64,000 nucleotides of DNA, taken from Rehmannia glutinosa (lineage: Eukaryota; Streptophyta; Magnoliopsida; Lamiales; Orobanchaceae). The notes under the pieces are model-generated. The model did no database searches. It had not been told where the DNA came from and saw nothing but the letters and a program-made list of their open reading frames with translations. The stretch spans positions 157,509 to 221,508 of the forward strand of contig JABTTQ020000658.1 in NCBI GenBank assembly GCA_016081115.2, read 5' to 3'. Shown piece by piece: positions 22,626-33,863 of the stretch. Every line of letters starts with the position of its first letter. Within the stretch, counting starts at the first letter, position 1. The translations under genes were made by a program, and so were the position numbers.

Positions 22626-22668
<43 letters not shown>
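22626..22668. repeat. (AT)n microsatellite
   Basis: An uninterrupted 43-base AT dinucleotide run. It abuts the left end of the TIR element at 22669, and such tracts flank each element of this family here. Confidence 0.97.
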
Positions 22669-22671
<3 letters not shown>

Positions 22672-25117
22672 GATGGTTCAAATGGGACACCCCTCCTTAT
22701 ATGAGACGGTGGGGATTCATCTAAACCGTTGATATTTTCCAATTGAGAGTCCAGATTTAATGAGTGAAAATTAGATTAATAATCAATAATTAAAATTACT
22801 AGGGGTATAATAGACTATTTAAATCTTAAGATTGTAACTGCTAAAATCACGTTCCTACAATTTAGGGGATGATATGCACAAAATCAGGCAACAAAATTCT
22901 TCCAAAAATTGTGTATATTTAGTTAAATCACTATTTTACTGTATATTTAGTTCGAAAATCCCGTATCTTTATTTTAATATTACTGTGTAATTTAAAATAT
23001 TTAACTGTATACATATCAAATTTTATTAAGGTGTATATTTAGTTCAAAAATACCGTGTATTTACTTTAATAGTACTATGTAATTTAAACATTTTACTGTA
23101 TGTATATCAAATTTAACTACAGTGTATGTTTAGTTCAAAAATATTGTGGCTTTACTCTAATAGTACAGTGTAATTTAAAATGGCTTACTCTATGCATGCC
23201 AAATTTAATAGAATTAAATAACCAACCACCAAGTCAAACGTTCCTAAATTATAGGAAGTGATAACCACAAAATAATGGCAACAAAATCTTACCAAATTAA
23301 ACCCAATAGAGCCCAAAAAATGGGCAGATAATACCGAAAATTTCGAACCCATATAGTCAACGTTTCCTAAATTGTAGGATGCAATTCAATACACAGTGAA
23401 ATAAATATATATTACAATTAAATTTTGATTTTTATACAGTGTACATGCCCTAACCGCACAGTAATATTAAGGTGAATAAACAGTATTATTTGGAAGGATT
23501 AAACACGTTCTTATCGACTTAGTATGTATATTTGTATATCATCTTAAATTATTTGAAAGGATTAAACACGTTCTTTTTTTTGTATAAAATAAATGCACTT
23601 CAATACACAATGAAAAAATATATAGCACATGTGAAATTTCGATATTTATACAATACAACGCTCTTAACCACACAAAGAATGTTAAAGTGAATAAACAAGT
23701 ATTATTTGGAATACTATACACTTGAGAAAAACCGCACTAATTATACAATATTCTAATACTAATTACACAAGAAACCGCACTAATTATACATCATTGTAAT
23801 ACTATGCACGTGAAAAAAACCGCATTAATTATACAACATTCTAATACTATATACGCTGTGAAATAAAAGCGCACTAATTATACAACATTCACAAATTCTT
23901 AACAACACGATTGCCTTCTTCTCATTTTCTTAGCCGAGAATTTGCTTCCCGCCCACTACTCGTACCATCAATATTAAGTTGCCTTTTTTGTTGTCCTCTA
24001 GCCATCTTCACCAATTAGCAAATCGCAATTAAGAAAGACAAAGAAAATATCATCATAATACAAAGTAAAATTATTCTAACACTATACAAACATTTGATGA
24101 CAAATACATTAAAATGTATTATACAACTACAATTGAAGTTAAACTATGTTGAAGACATACAAAAAAATGTCTTTATGATAAAATATCAAAATTGTATTAA
24201 ATAACCACTAAAACTCAACTAATAATACAAAGAGAATAATATCCGGAAAAGTCGAAGTTGAAAATACAAACCCAACCATGAAATTACTAGAAATCGAAAT
24301 CTTTAAAAATCGAAGATAACTAAACCCTATAACAATAAATCCCCAACAATCAAAAGATAAAAACCCAGAAACTACACAAACTACTTCTAAAAATTTCAAG
24401 ATTTGGGTAAAAATTACATACCAAGAAATTAAACAAAATGTGCGAACTTAAATGCCCGCCATGATAACCCACCGCTTAGGTGTTACACCATCGCCATCGT
24501 CTTAATTGCCAGGTCCGAGAAATTAATAAAAAAATAAAATTCAAGCAAGGCAATATCGCACCGTCGCGAAGTCGAACGATGGAGGAGAAGATGGTACGAT
24601 GGCGGGTTTGTTTTTTGCAGGCCTGCGTCACCGTCCTCTTCAACGTCGTGATGGTCTTCTTCATGGCGGATCTCGCAGTTGAGGATGGCGGTGGCTCCGG
24701 CGATTTTGGTGTAACGGACGGTGGTGTCTGTGCGTAATACGCAGCGGCGGTGAGAAGATGGAGTGTGAGACGGTGAGAAGATGGAGTGTTTGAAAGTGAG
24801 AAAAATGTTTGAAGGAGGAGAAGTGACGTTTTTTTTTGTGATTTTTTGGGTTTGATTTGTTAAGATTTGAAGCCCCTTAAACTCGGGAACCGAAAAAGGA
24901 AAATTAAAACTTACCTTCTACACTCAAATAAAAAAGACAGATTTGCCCCTAATTAAAAATCCGAAAATAATATAAATTACCTATTTGACCCCCCTAAAAA
25001 TCCTGCATTAACTACTTGCCTAAAATAAATGGATTAATCTGAGCCATACAAAATATCAATCCATTGGCTTGGATAAATCCCCACCGTCTCAAATAAGGGG
25101 GGTGTCCCATTTGAACC
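22669..25117. mobile_element. 2.4-kb TIR element A (MULE/Micron-like) flanked by (TA)n
   Basis: The left end GGTTCAAATGGGACACCCCT and following bases to about 22740 are matched in inverse at 25050-25117, including GAGACGGTGGGGAT. The TIR is about 60 bp. The inside is AT-rich without a transposase frame. Short coding-like remnants include a minus-strand MARGQQKRQLNIDGTSS start near 23990 and a small GC-rich frame around 24480-24740. It is non-autonomous. Assignment to a superfamily is inference; insertion into (TA)n recalls the rice Micron elements. Confidence 0.7.
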
Positions 25118-25120
25118 AAT

Positions 25121-25142
25121 CTATATATATATATATATATAT
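25121..25142. repeat. (TA)n junction between TIR elements A and C
   Basis: A short TA run separates the right TIR of one element from the left TIR of the next. It fits insertion of both elements into one microsatellite. Confidence 0.9.
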
Positions 25143-27552
25143 GATTTGGTTCAAATGGGACACCCCTTTCTATGAGACGGTGTGGACTAATCCAATCCAT
25201 TGAATTTTTTTGATTGATGGTGTAAATTTAATGACTAGAAAAATAAATTAATGACCTAAACTGATAATTATAAGGGTAAAATAGACAATATATATGATAT
25301 TGAAAACTGCCATAAACATTTCCCTACAAAATAGGGATTTGATTACCCAACTAATCAACAAAAAACGTGGGGAGGATTAATCACAGATTGGTCATTATCT
25401 TTTCCTTCAATGTTAAAAATCCTCTATTATTGAAAGCCTGCGAAAATTAAGAATCAGAAAATAAAATTCTCCAAACTCATGAATCCCAATCCAGGTCATT
25501 CTACAATGGAAAACAACACGATCGATACGGAAAGTGATGAATTCCTTCAACAATTTGACGAACAAGGTATTCATATTACTAATTATCTATTTTTTATTTT
25601 TTTTGTTGAGAAACATTACCTGGTTCGATAAATAATTTGATACATACCATTTACCAAGTATTTCAATTGTTTTCCCATGTTCTCCACTCTGCCGCCGCAA
25701 ATGGGATAAAAGTGACCTCAATAAAAATAATTAATTTGGAGAAATTTAAATCATTTTTTCCTTCTTTCTTATATTCTTGTTTCTAACCATTTGCAATTAT
25801 AACTTACGTATCACTTGAGATATATATATATATATACATATTATGTCAAATTAGTGTAAAAATAGTGTATAAATCTTGTAAATTATAACTGTATTTTGTA
25901 TTCTTTGTAATTCTAGCAATGCACAAATTGTTTGATCGTAAAAATAATCACTGCATGTTTAAATGATTTATTTAGTATCAATATAAATACTAGTTGTATC
26001 AATGAACACGTAAAATGACAGCCCCCGGTTGATGTTTTTATTATATATGTTATATACTTATGTTAAAATAATTGTATACATACTATTTGTTTGTTGTATC
26101 AATATAAATGCTTACTATCAGTGAACACATAAAATGACAGGCCCTTGTTGGCCCCTGTTGATATTTTTATATATACGCTGTATAAAATAATTGTATGCTT
26201 ATATTGAAATAATTGTATACTTATGTTAAAATAATTGTATACATAATATTTATTTGTTGTATCAATTTAAATGCTAACTGTATCAATAAACATGTAAAAT
26301 GACAGCCCCCTATTGATATTTTTTATAATATAGTTGTATACTTATGTTAAAATAAATGTATACATACTATTTGTTTGTTGTATCGGGTAATAACGTTCAT
26401 TCTACCGAACGAATAGCTGAATCATGTGAAAAGGGAGTGGGGTGGGAGTCGTGTGAAAAGCCGAATCCAGAGTCAAAAGGAGAAAGTTGTCAAGGCAAGA
26501 ACAAGTTAAAACGACGATGAGGTTTATGTGGAGAAGTAACAACCCACAATAGCCGACCATGCCCCAAACAAATCCAAATCATGATCAAAAGATTGTTCAT
26601 TTTTTTATTATTGGGGCAACTACTTCATAATACTATGTTTTTTTTTTCTTGAATGAGACCTAAGTATTTTTTTTATGATGTCTGATTAATTGTTATATTG
26701 AGTGCACAACACTGCTTTAGAAATCAATCATGTCACAAAAAATACATAAAAAGAAGTATATCTATACAGTAAATTTAACTTAATCATATAATTCGAATTA
26801 TGCATAAAAAAAAGTACATCTATACAGTAAGATTGCTATTGCGCCACAAAATTAATTATACAACAAAAATGACATAAATATACAGATAAATGTTATATCT
26901 ATACAGTAAATGTAACTATATTATATAGTTTGAAACTAATTATACAATAAAAATGACATAAATATATAGATAAAGGTTATATATACAGTAAATTTAACTA
27001 TAACATACAATTGGAAACTAATTATACAACAAAAATGACATAAATTTACCGATAAAAATTTAATCTATACAGTAAATTTAACTATAACATACAATTCAAA
27101 ACTAATTATACAACAAAAATGACATAAATTTACAGATAAAAATTTATTCTATACAATAATTTTAACTATATCATACAATTCGAAATTATACAAGTCGTGT
27201 ATTTTGAAAGGATATAACTTCCCCTTAAACATAGGAACCAAAAAAGGAAAATAAAACTTACCTTCTACAGTTGAAATACGAAGAGACATGTATTTTTGAA
27301 AGGATATAACTCCCCTTTAAACATAGGAACTGAAAAAGGTAAAATAAAACTTACCTTCTACACTCAAATATAAAAGATATATTTGCCCTTAATTAAAAAT
27401 TCGAAAATAATATAAATTACCAATTTCAACTTCTGCATTAACTAATTGCCTAAAACAATGAGATTAATTTGAATCATCCAAAATATCAATCCAACGGTTA
27501 TAATAAATCCACACTATCTCATATAGGGGGTGTCCAATTTGAACCATCCTCT
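25143..27552. mobile_element. 2.4-kb TIR element C, relative of element A
   Basis: The left end GGTTCAAATGGGACACCCCT is nearly identical to element A. The right end at 27480-27552 is its inverse (TGTCCAATTTGAACCATCC). The inside differs from element A except near the ends. It holds an exon-like segment at 25506 and a coding-like patch at 26390-26520 (ESCEKGVGWESCEK). Repeated AT-rich blocks with TATACAGTAAATTTAACTAT occur at 26760-27180. Confidence 0.7.
25506..25566 (+). pseudogene. exon-like fragment ending in a splice donor, inside element C
   Basis: An ATG at 25506 gives MENNTIDTESDEFLQQFDEQ, then a GT donor (AAG/GTATTC) at 25567. An exon with the same ending (EEQ, then AAG/GTAACC) occurs at 27780-27978 in the next element. 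I do not recognise the protein. It is likely the first exon of a transposase or captured gene. Confidence 0.4.
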
Positions 27553-27779
27553 ATATATACATATATACATACATACATATATACAGGGGGAGGGTTATAT
27601 AGGACCCCTATTATATGAGTACATAGGACGAGATCCAAGCCACAAATCTACTAATTTTGATGGTTGAGATTAAACCTGATTAATGTTGATAAATTATGTG
27701 ATAAAGTCAACGTGAGGGCAAATCAGTCCATATAAGAATAGGTGTGTTGGCTAAATCTAGTAAATCTTATTAAAATAGG

Positions 27780-27978
27780 ATGAGTTACCATCAAATTTGC
27801 AATCACAATCAACCAAATATGTTATTGGAAAATCATCCAAGCCATAATCATCTTCTCCACCGTGTCTGCAACGAAAATCTTCCCCCACAATACACAAAGT
27901 CGACATTTGGAGAGTTCAAGCAAGAAAAACAAATGGATGGCACCTATGAAGAATGCTTCAATACTAATGAAGAACAAG
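27780..27978 (+). pseudogene. exon-like fragment with splice donor, inside element D
   Basis: The 66-residue open stretch starts MSYHQICNHNQPNMLLENHP and ends EECFNTNEEQ before AAG/GTAACC. It parallels the exon at 25506-25566 in position and ending. Product unknown. The open frame runs on into an AT-rich, intron-like stretch. Confidence 0.4.
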
Positions 27979-28154
27979 GTAACCATTTTTCTTGCCTATC
28001 GATTGTTTACATTGTCCATTTTTTACTGAATCCAATTAAATTTGATTCACATTTTTTTCTAAAACAATCATTCGATTCATCATTTCATTTTTTTTTGTAT
28101 GTTTTACCCAACAATTTGCTTATGTCTGTCTATATTCTTGCTTATTTGTGCCAA

Positions 28155-28480
28155 ATAATATGCTTATAAATATGAACATACTTGGGAATCCTGAAAAAAT
28201 TCAATTCTTCATCCCCATTTTTTTTTGTATGTTTACCCAAAGAGTTACTTAATCATGTCTATAATCTTGTTTTTTTGTGCCTATGAATATGCTTATAAGT
28301 ATGAACATACTTGCGAATGCAGAAAATTCAATTCTTCATCCCCGTTTTTTTTATGTTTACCCAGAAAGTTGCTTGTGTGTGTCTATAATCTTGCTTATTT
28401 GTGACTACGAATATGCTTATATTTATGAAACATACTTGCTAATGCAGAAAATTCAATTCTTCGTCCCCCATTTTTTTTCT
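28155..28480. repeat. tandem repeat, ~126-bp unit, three copies
   Basis: Units begin with AATATGCTTATAARTATGAA and include GAAAATTCAATTCTTCATCC. Starts are near 28157, 28286 and 28410. The plus-strand frame at 28277-28549 is only an image of this repeat. At 28880-29170 a second, looser repeat built on TGTAAGCA is seen. Confidence 0.8.
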
Positions 28481-29405
28481 TTAAAAAACATGCATGCTAT
28501 GATCGAAAATGCTGCTTATATGTGCTTAAATACTTGTTGTCATGAATGAAACATATTGCTTACGTTTGTTCTGTGTTTTAAACTATCAGATTAATTGATG
28601 ATGCGTAAAAAGTAAACAACTGCAATATGTTTGGATGCAATGAATGAGCAGAGGGAGGCGGTCTTGGGACGGGCGAAGGAGTTTGCCAAAATGAAATAGG
28701 ATCAACAATTGTTGCTTCGTACTTTTGATCAAAGTGTTGATTACTGGAGTGTTTTATAGAGTCTATAAATTTGTTTGGTTTTTGAAGTACTTTGTAGTGA
28801 TGTTGAATGTTTTTTGATTATTGTCGTTGTGTAATTAGTTCATGGTTGTTATATTTTCTTTCAAATCAGAATTCAGTTACTTATGTAAGCAAAATTCATT
28901 TAGTCTATAAACAGAATTCAACTTTATTGTAAGCAATTATCTCCATGGTATCTTATAATGTTTATAGTAGTATTTTAAATATTTTTTAAGCAGGGTTCGA
29001 GTGCTCTGTAAGCAGAAGTCAATTGCATTGCAAGCATTTTATATTTTCAAGTATCTTATACTTTTAGCAGTATTCAAATGTTTTTGTAAGCACGATTCAA
29101 ATGCTTTGTAAGCAAAAGTAAATTGACTTGTAAGCATTTATCTTCATGGTATTTTATACTGTTAGCAAGATCAATTATGTTCATTTTTTTCTTTTTGGTC
29201 GAAAAGCATTACAACATTAACAAATAAGCAAAGTACAAAGTAATAAAAATATTATAATAAGAAATCATATGCAATTTGTAATATGTGACTAAGTGGTGTT
29301 AAAAAAATAAACAAGCAAATACAACATTTTTATCGAGCACATGCCCTTTTTCATTTGTTAGGAACAATTTTTTTAACCTTTATGTTTAGAGTATTTCAAC
29401 AATCT

Positions 29406-29687
29406 TCATGTGCAATGCAGACCCACGAACCCAATCTCATTAACCGCAACCCAGGCATGCAGGGTTCGATTCTTAATAACTTTAGCAAACCTCCTTAGCG
29501 TTGATCTCGTAGACAACCTGGAATATTTGGAATCTTCATCACCCTTGCTACGATCTACCACTTTTTTCCCCTTATCCTTCCCCACCTTTTTCTTACTCTC
29601 CTTTGCACGATCATCAATAACTGCCACCTTTCTCTTCTTGCTCTCTTTAGCAACTGCCGCCTTCCTCTTCTTGCTCTCTTTAGCCAT
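29406..29687 (-). pseudogene. Ulp1-protein-like N-terminal fragment
   Basis: From the ATG at 29687 the frame reads MAKESKKRKAAVAKESKKRK, a duplicated basic repeat suited to nuclear import. It then has STRSTLRRFAKVIKNRT and VAVNEIGFVGL. The second part follows a pattern I know from the N-terminal region of plant Ulp1-type SUMO-protease-like proteins, often carried by MULE elements. The protease domain itself is absent, so this is a fragment. The assignment is from pattern memory and moderate at best. Confidence 0.4.
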
Positions 29688-29709
29688 TTCAAACAGAAAC
29701 GCTAACAAA

Positions 29710-30490
29710 AAAAATGAACACTAGTCATTTAACTGAAGCATTTATCAACAGACAAAAAAAATTAAGCATACTATATGAAATGAGTAAGCATGATATAGAA
29801 TATAAATAAGCGTCATTGTCAACACCAATAAGCAGTAGAAAACATCAAACAGGCAAAAACCCAGACTTAGAGAAAAAAAGTGGCAAATACTAATTACCTC
29901 TTGTATGAAATTATATATAACAAGCATAAGCAAAATATACAACATAAATAAGCAAAGTTATCAGCAACATTATGCATTTTAAACTCCCATTAGACCAATC
30001 TCCAGACTTCGTATTCAAATAATAAAGACAGTAAGAAACAAAAACACAACAAATCCCAGTATTTTGCACATACTTGAATATATATGAGCATAATATAAAA
30101 CATAGATAAGCAATGTTTTTGCCTCATTAAACCAATCACCCAATACTTGTAAAACATATATATATGCATATTAGTTTGTTTACTTGTATCAAATAGAAAT
30201 AACAAAATTTGAATCCAGATTATGTAGAAATGTTTTGAAGTTTAAAAATATTGTTTTTTTTTTTTTTTAAGTGATACTAACACAGAGAGATGAAATATAT
30301 TAGCTTCATTCGAAAATGGGAGGAAAATACGAAAACTAGAGCTGGATATCAAGACTACTGAAAGTGGCATTTTCAGAATTCTAAACCAGAGTACATGAAT
30401 ATTTACAAATGACAGTTAACACCAGCACTCACTAAAGATTGACGTAAATATCCATCGGATATTCGGATCAAAATAAAGGGCATATAGCAA
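29710..30490. other. AT-rich spacer
   Basis: No gene seen. Short ATAAGCA-type motifs recur at 29770-30130. The minus-strand open frames here are hydrophobic, low-complexity and without recognisable domains. They may lie in an intron between the flanking minus-strand fragments. Confidence 0.5.
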
Positions 30491-30493
30491 CAA

Positions 30494-32251
30494 TTACTCA
30501 GACACTTTTTGTTCCTCTTGTGGAATTAATTGAGGTTGTGCATTTTCAGGCACTTGTTCTTCAGTTAGTGGAACTTGTAGAGTTTCAGAAACTTGAGGCA
30601 CTGCTTCTTCTTCAGTTTCCCGAGCTTTTCTTCGTTTTGCACACAATTGATCAATAAGGTCTTTAGCATCAGTCTCAAGACCCCTCAACCTCTTGTCAAA
30701 TATATTAAGCTTCTCAACACGCCCATTAAAAAACCCATCAGCAAAATCCTCTTCTGATTCCTTCATCTTCTTGCGAAGCTTCTCTATTTCTGCAGCAGCC
30801 AACATAACATCCTTGAGTTTCCTTTAAAGCCTTTGTATAACCCTCTCTTACACTCCCCATTAAACATAATTCACGTTCAAGACGATAATTAATTTTGACA
30901 TCCTTTCTCTGTATCTCTTCTAATCTAGACTTGTGCAAGTGCTCTATCACAGCATCCCGTTTCTGCAATTCGGTTGTTGGTTCATATATATTTGATTGTT
31001 CCAAAGCTTCTTCTTTCTCCTCATAAAACAACCTAGCTCTTTCGGAAACTTGCTGAATTAATTTGCTCCATGCACATTATAAAATCTACAGGCTTATTAT
31101 TTTCCCAAGAATCATTGATCCTCAATTTCTTGTTGCTGTCATTGAAATGATGTGGGATATGATTGTCATCATGTTCAATCACCCTCTTACCCGCCGCATT
31201 GGAGTAGAATTAATGTGTGCCATATCATTACGAAGCTGATCCTGTCAAGTGAAGGCCATTTGGTTTGCCTCCATTGCTAGCTTCAATTAAATTACCAGTA
31301 AACCCATCCCCTTCAAGAGCATCATCACTCCGGAAAACATCGAATTTTTTCCCATTTTCCTCCTCATCCATCTCTTCCTCTTGTTCCTTCTCCTCATGAT
31401 CAATGTCCTCGCAATTTTCAACATCCATCATCTCCAAATCCTCTGTTCCTTCTTCATTCTCACTATCCTGCCCAAGTGTCAGCTCAGTGCTCGGTCCCTC
31501 CATTAAACAATCCTTCACATCCCCCTCAATAACTTCTCCATTAAATCCTATCGAATCGTCCAATAAAGCCTCCAACTCCAAATCCACCTCCACCCCACCC
31601 ACATTGCCCTTCTTTTTCATAGGTAACTTAAAAGCACGACCTAAATCAGCTCTAGAGACCATGATACGCATACCGTTGACATAGCTAGCCCGTTTACTTG
31701 CCTTATAAGTAGCAATCAAGTCGACCCTAATATTCCTATCGAAATCTGTGTGGACAAAGTCCCACAAGCCGAGCTTCTTCAAAAGCTTCTCATGCTTGGC
31801 AAAATCGAGAATTTTGTTGGGTATGACGGGTATCGGGTTTAATTTTGCCATTAAAGTTTGCAACTTTTCTTCAATAGCTAGCTGTGTTTTTGTATAACCC
31901 TTACCTTTGCCCTTACCCTTGTTCCGCTTATTGGGTCCCCGCCGGGTGTTGGAGGGTGACATCACGGATAGACACGTGGAGGTCAGTGATTGGCGGGTCC
32001 ACGCGAAGAGGCATACTAGCTAGGGTTTCTGGCTCCTGCCCTTCGTCTATTTCTTCGTCGTCGTCTTCTTGGTCCGGGCTCGGATCGAGAATGGGCTGCG
32101 GTGGAAGGGTGTTTACTGGGTCGAATTTTGGTAGGGGGTCAGGCTGATCTGGGGTTTCTTGGTTCAGGGACAGGGAACATTCACATACGACGTCGGATTC
32201 ATGGGTTTGTTCTTGCTGCAGGGGTTGTGGGGAAGGCGATGAACCGGACAT
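30494..32251 (-). pseudogene. broken captured gene: plant-transposon-type domain plus coiled coil
   Basis: From MSGSSPSPQPLQQEQTHESD (ATG at 32251) a Pro/Asp-rich leader runs to ~31960. After a frameshift comes a lysine/glycine-rich stretch and a domain with KLLKKLGLWDFVHTDFDRNI, ASYVNGMRIMVSRADLGRAF and KLPMKKKG. An acidic stretch follows (31240-31500). Further frameshifts near 31200, 31060 and 30800 precede a coiled coil (LFYEEKEEALEQSNIYEP; AAAEIEKLRKKMKESEEDFA) that ends at 30494. If joined it would be about 580 residues. This kind of protein is frequent in repeat-rich plant genomes; its function is unknown. The leader before 32251 is CT-rich. Confidence 0.55.
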
Positions 32252-32521
32252 GGCTTAACTATATATTTGCTTCTCTCTCTCTATCGCCTTCGGCTTTAGG
32301 AAAGAAGGGGCAGTTGCACCCAAGTTTAAAAATATTCTACAGTTAGCCATGTATTATACAATTCAAATATTAGAAAGTAAGTTCAAGTAAACATGCATAA
32401 TTTATATTTCATATATTGAAATGGAAAGTGTTTAGAAATGTCTAAATGGACAAAAGCTACTATTTTACATTTCAAAATTCAAATCATTCTGAATCTACCA
32501 TCAATTAACCATTGTTTTGTG

Positions 32522-32818
32522 ATTGAAGCCTCGGAGGCTCAGATCCATTTGTTTTGCCAGTTAATATTGATGGTGCTTTATAATTTCATTTTGGACAGAC
32601 AGATCAATGGCAGCAAAGTTGGGCCTTATAAGGCCCATTTGTTTTGTCAATTTGCTCGTGCTTTTTTCTTTCCATGAGGGAAATGGGCCTTATTAGACTC
32701 AACTTTGCTGACATTGATTTGTCCTAAATGAAATTCTAAGGCAATCAATATCCTATTCAACTGCATTAGGCCCAACTGAAATATTGATTGGCAGAACAAT
32801 GGATCCGAACGCTTCAAT
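32522..32818. repeat. ~300-bp imperfect palindrome (foldback MITE)
   Basis: ATTGAAGC at the left pairs with GCTTCAAT at the right, and the arms match in order through GGATCC, ACAATG/CATTTG-type segments, TCAATATT, ATTTCATTT and TAAGGCCCATTT. The centre is near 32670. The RNA could fold into one long hairpin. There is no coding frame. 32819-33207 is AT-rich and empty. Confidence 0.75.
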
Positions 32819-33207
32819 AAGAAAAGTTCAATCTTGCCCATCTTCAACAAATGGAGCTCAGTTTAATTTTTGACAGATTTAAATGGATCTTAATTTCCAA
32901 GCTAACGTCAAACCATCTTAGTTCATTTTCAAATAAATAAAACCCAAAAAGAAGCCGGTCCATAATGGCTTAGCTCTCATTTATTTTACATTTTGTGGTT
33001 CATTTTATATTGAACTATTTAAAGTAAAAAAAAAAAAATACTAGAGTTTTATGTCAGAAAGAAAATGTATTTGGACTGTATGGAAATATTAATTATATAC
33101 GTATACATGTAAGCAAGCGTTTGGTTTATAAATTTCTATACGATATGAATTTTTTCGAGAATGTATTAGTTTATGATATCTTCAAAAGAATAACTTGTAT
33201 GTGACAA

Positions 33208-33418
33208 TAGATCTGGCAAAAGTTTGGGCCGGATATTTTTCTTGGCCCAATACAATCTAACCCAAAACACATTTTTATGCATTAAATGTGTATGGCTAGT
33301 TGGACCTCTTGAGCCGCGTCAAAGTAAGTCTGATCTAGTTCGAACCTACAAAAATGTAGTCTAGTCTAGTCCTATTATCGGGTCGACTAGTGGGCCAAGC
33401 TGAAAATTGCCAACTCTA
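33208..33418. mobile_element. 211-bp hAT-type MITE with perfect 8-bp target duplication
   Basis: TGTGACAA occurs at 33200-33207 and again at 33419-33426. The ends are TAGATCTGGCAAAAGTTTGG and the inverse of TAGAGTTGGCAATTTTCAGC, imperfect TIRs. The 8-bp duplication and TAG... ends fit the hAT superfamily. No coding sequence. Confidence 0.88.
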
Positions 33419-33689
33419 TGTGACAATACTATCTTTAACCAAAATAATAATTTCTGGGCTCTATTATTAGTTTTATGCCCCAGTTTTTATTTTATTTTTT
33501 TTGCAAAAAAAACTATTTTTTTTAAGATGATTTTTTAATATTTTAAAAATATATAAATTATATAAAAAAAACTAATAAAGCATTCATTATACAAAATAAA
33601 TAAAATAAATTAAAGCTTTTTATTTTATATATTTTCTTTGGATATATTTATAATATATTATATATATTTAAAATATTATATTATATATT

Positions 33690-33863
33690 TAATATTCGGC
33701 TCCCCGCGGGGAACGGGGCATGGAATATGATCCCCGTCCTCGCCAACGGAGAAAAAACAATCCCCGCCCCATCCCCATGGGGAAATTTTTTGAGGAATCC
33801 CCACTCCGTTCGGGGCGGTTCCCTGCGGGGAATGGGGAATCCCCACCCCACTGTCATCTCTAA
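33690..33863. repeat. hAT-like repeat end, GGGGA-rich
   Basis: Repeated CCCCGCGGGGAA and GGGGAATCCCC motifs end in CACTGTCATCTCTA, the inverse of a TAGAGATGACAGTGGGG-type hAT terminus. I did not find the left end, so this is probably truncated. Confidence 0.5.

Larger units (their letters stand above)
27584..28760 (+). mobile_element. left end of a third related TIR element (D)
   Basis: After a CATA-rich tract the sequence reads GGGGGAGGGTTATATAGGAC, a terminal wording like that of elements A and C. The right end was not found, so the size is unknown. A coding-like remnant at 28640-28700 reads MNEQREAVLGRAKEFAKMK then stop. It may extend over the minus-strand genes up to 32251. Confidence 0.45.

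Noticed and set aside
21481..28480. CRISPR-like array
   Set aside because: The direct repeats are 100-200-bp tandem units without spacers, in plant DNA.
31884..32346. Plus-strand frames rich in Ser/Gly
   Set aside because: Antisense images of the Asp/Pro-rich leader of the 30494-32251 gene.
32522..32818. A microRNA gene
   Set aside because: The arms pair along almost their full length, more like a foldback MITE; nothing in the sequence marks a defined mature microRNA.
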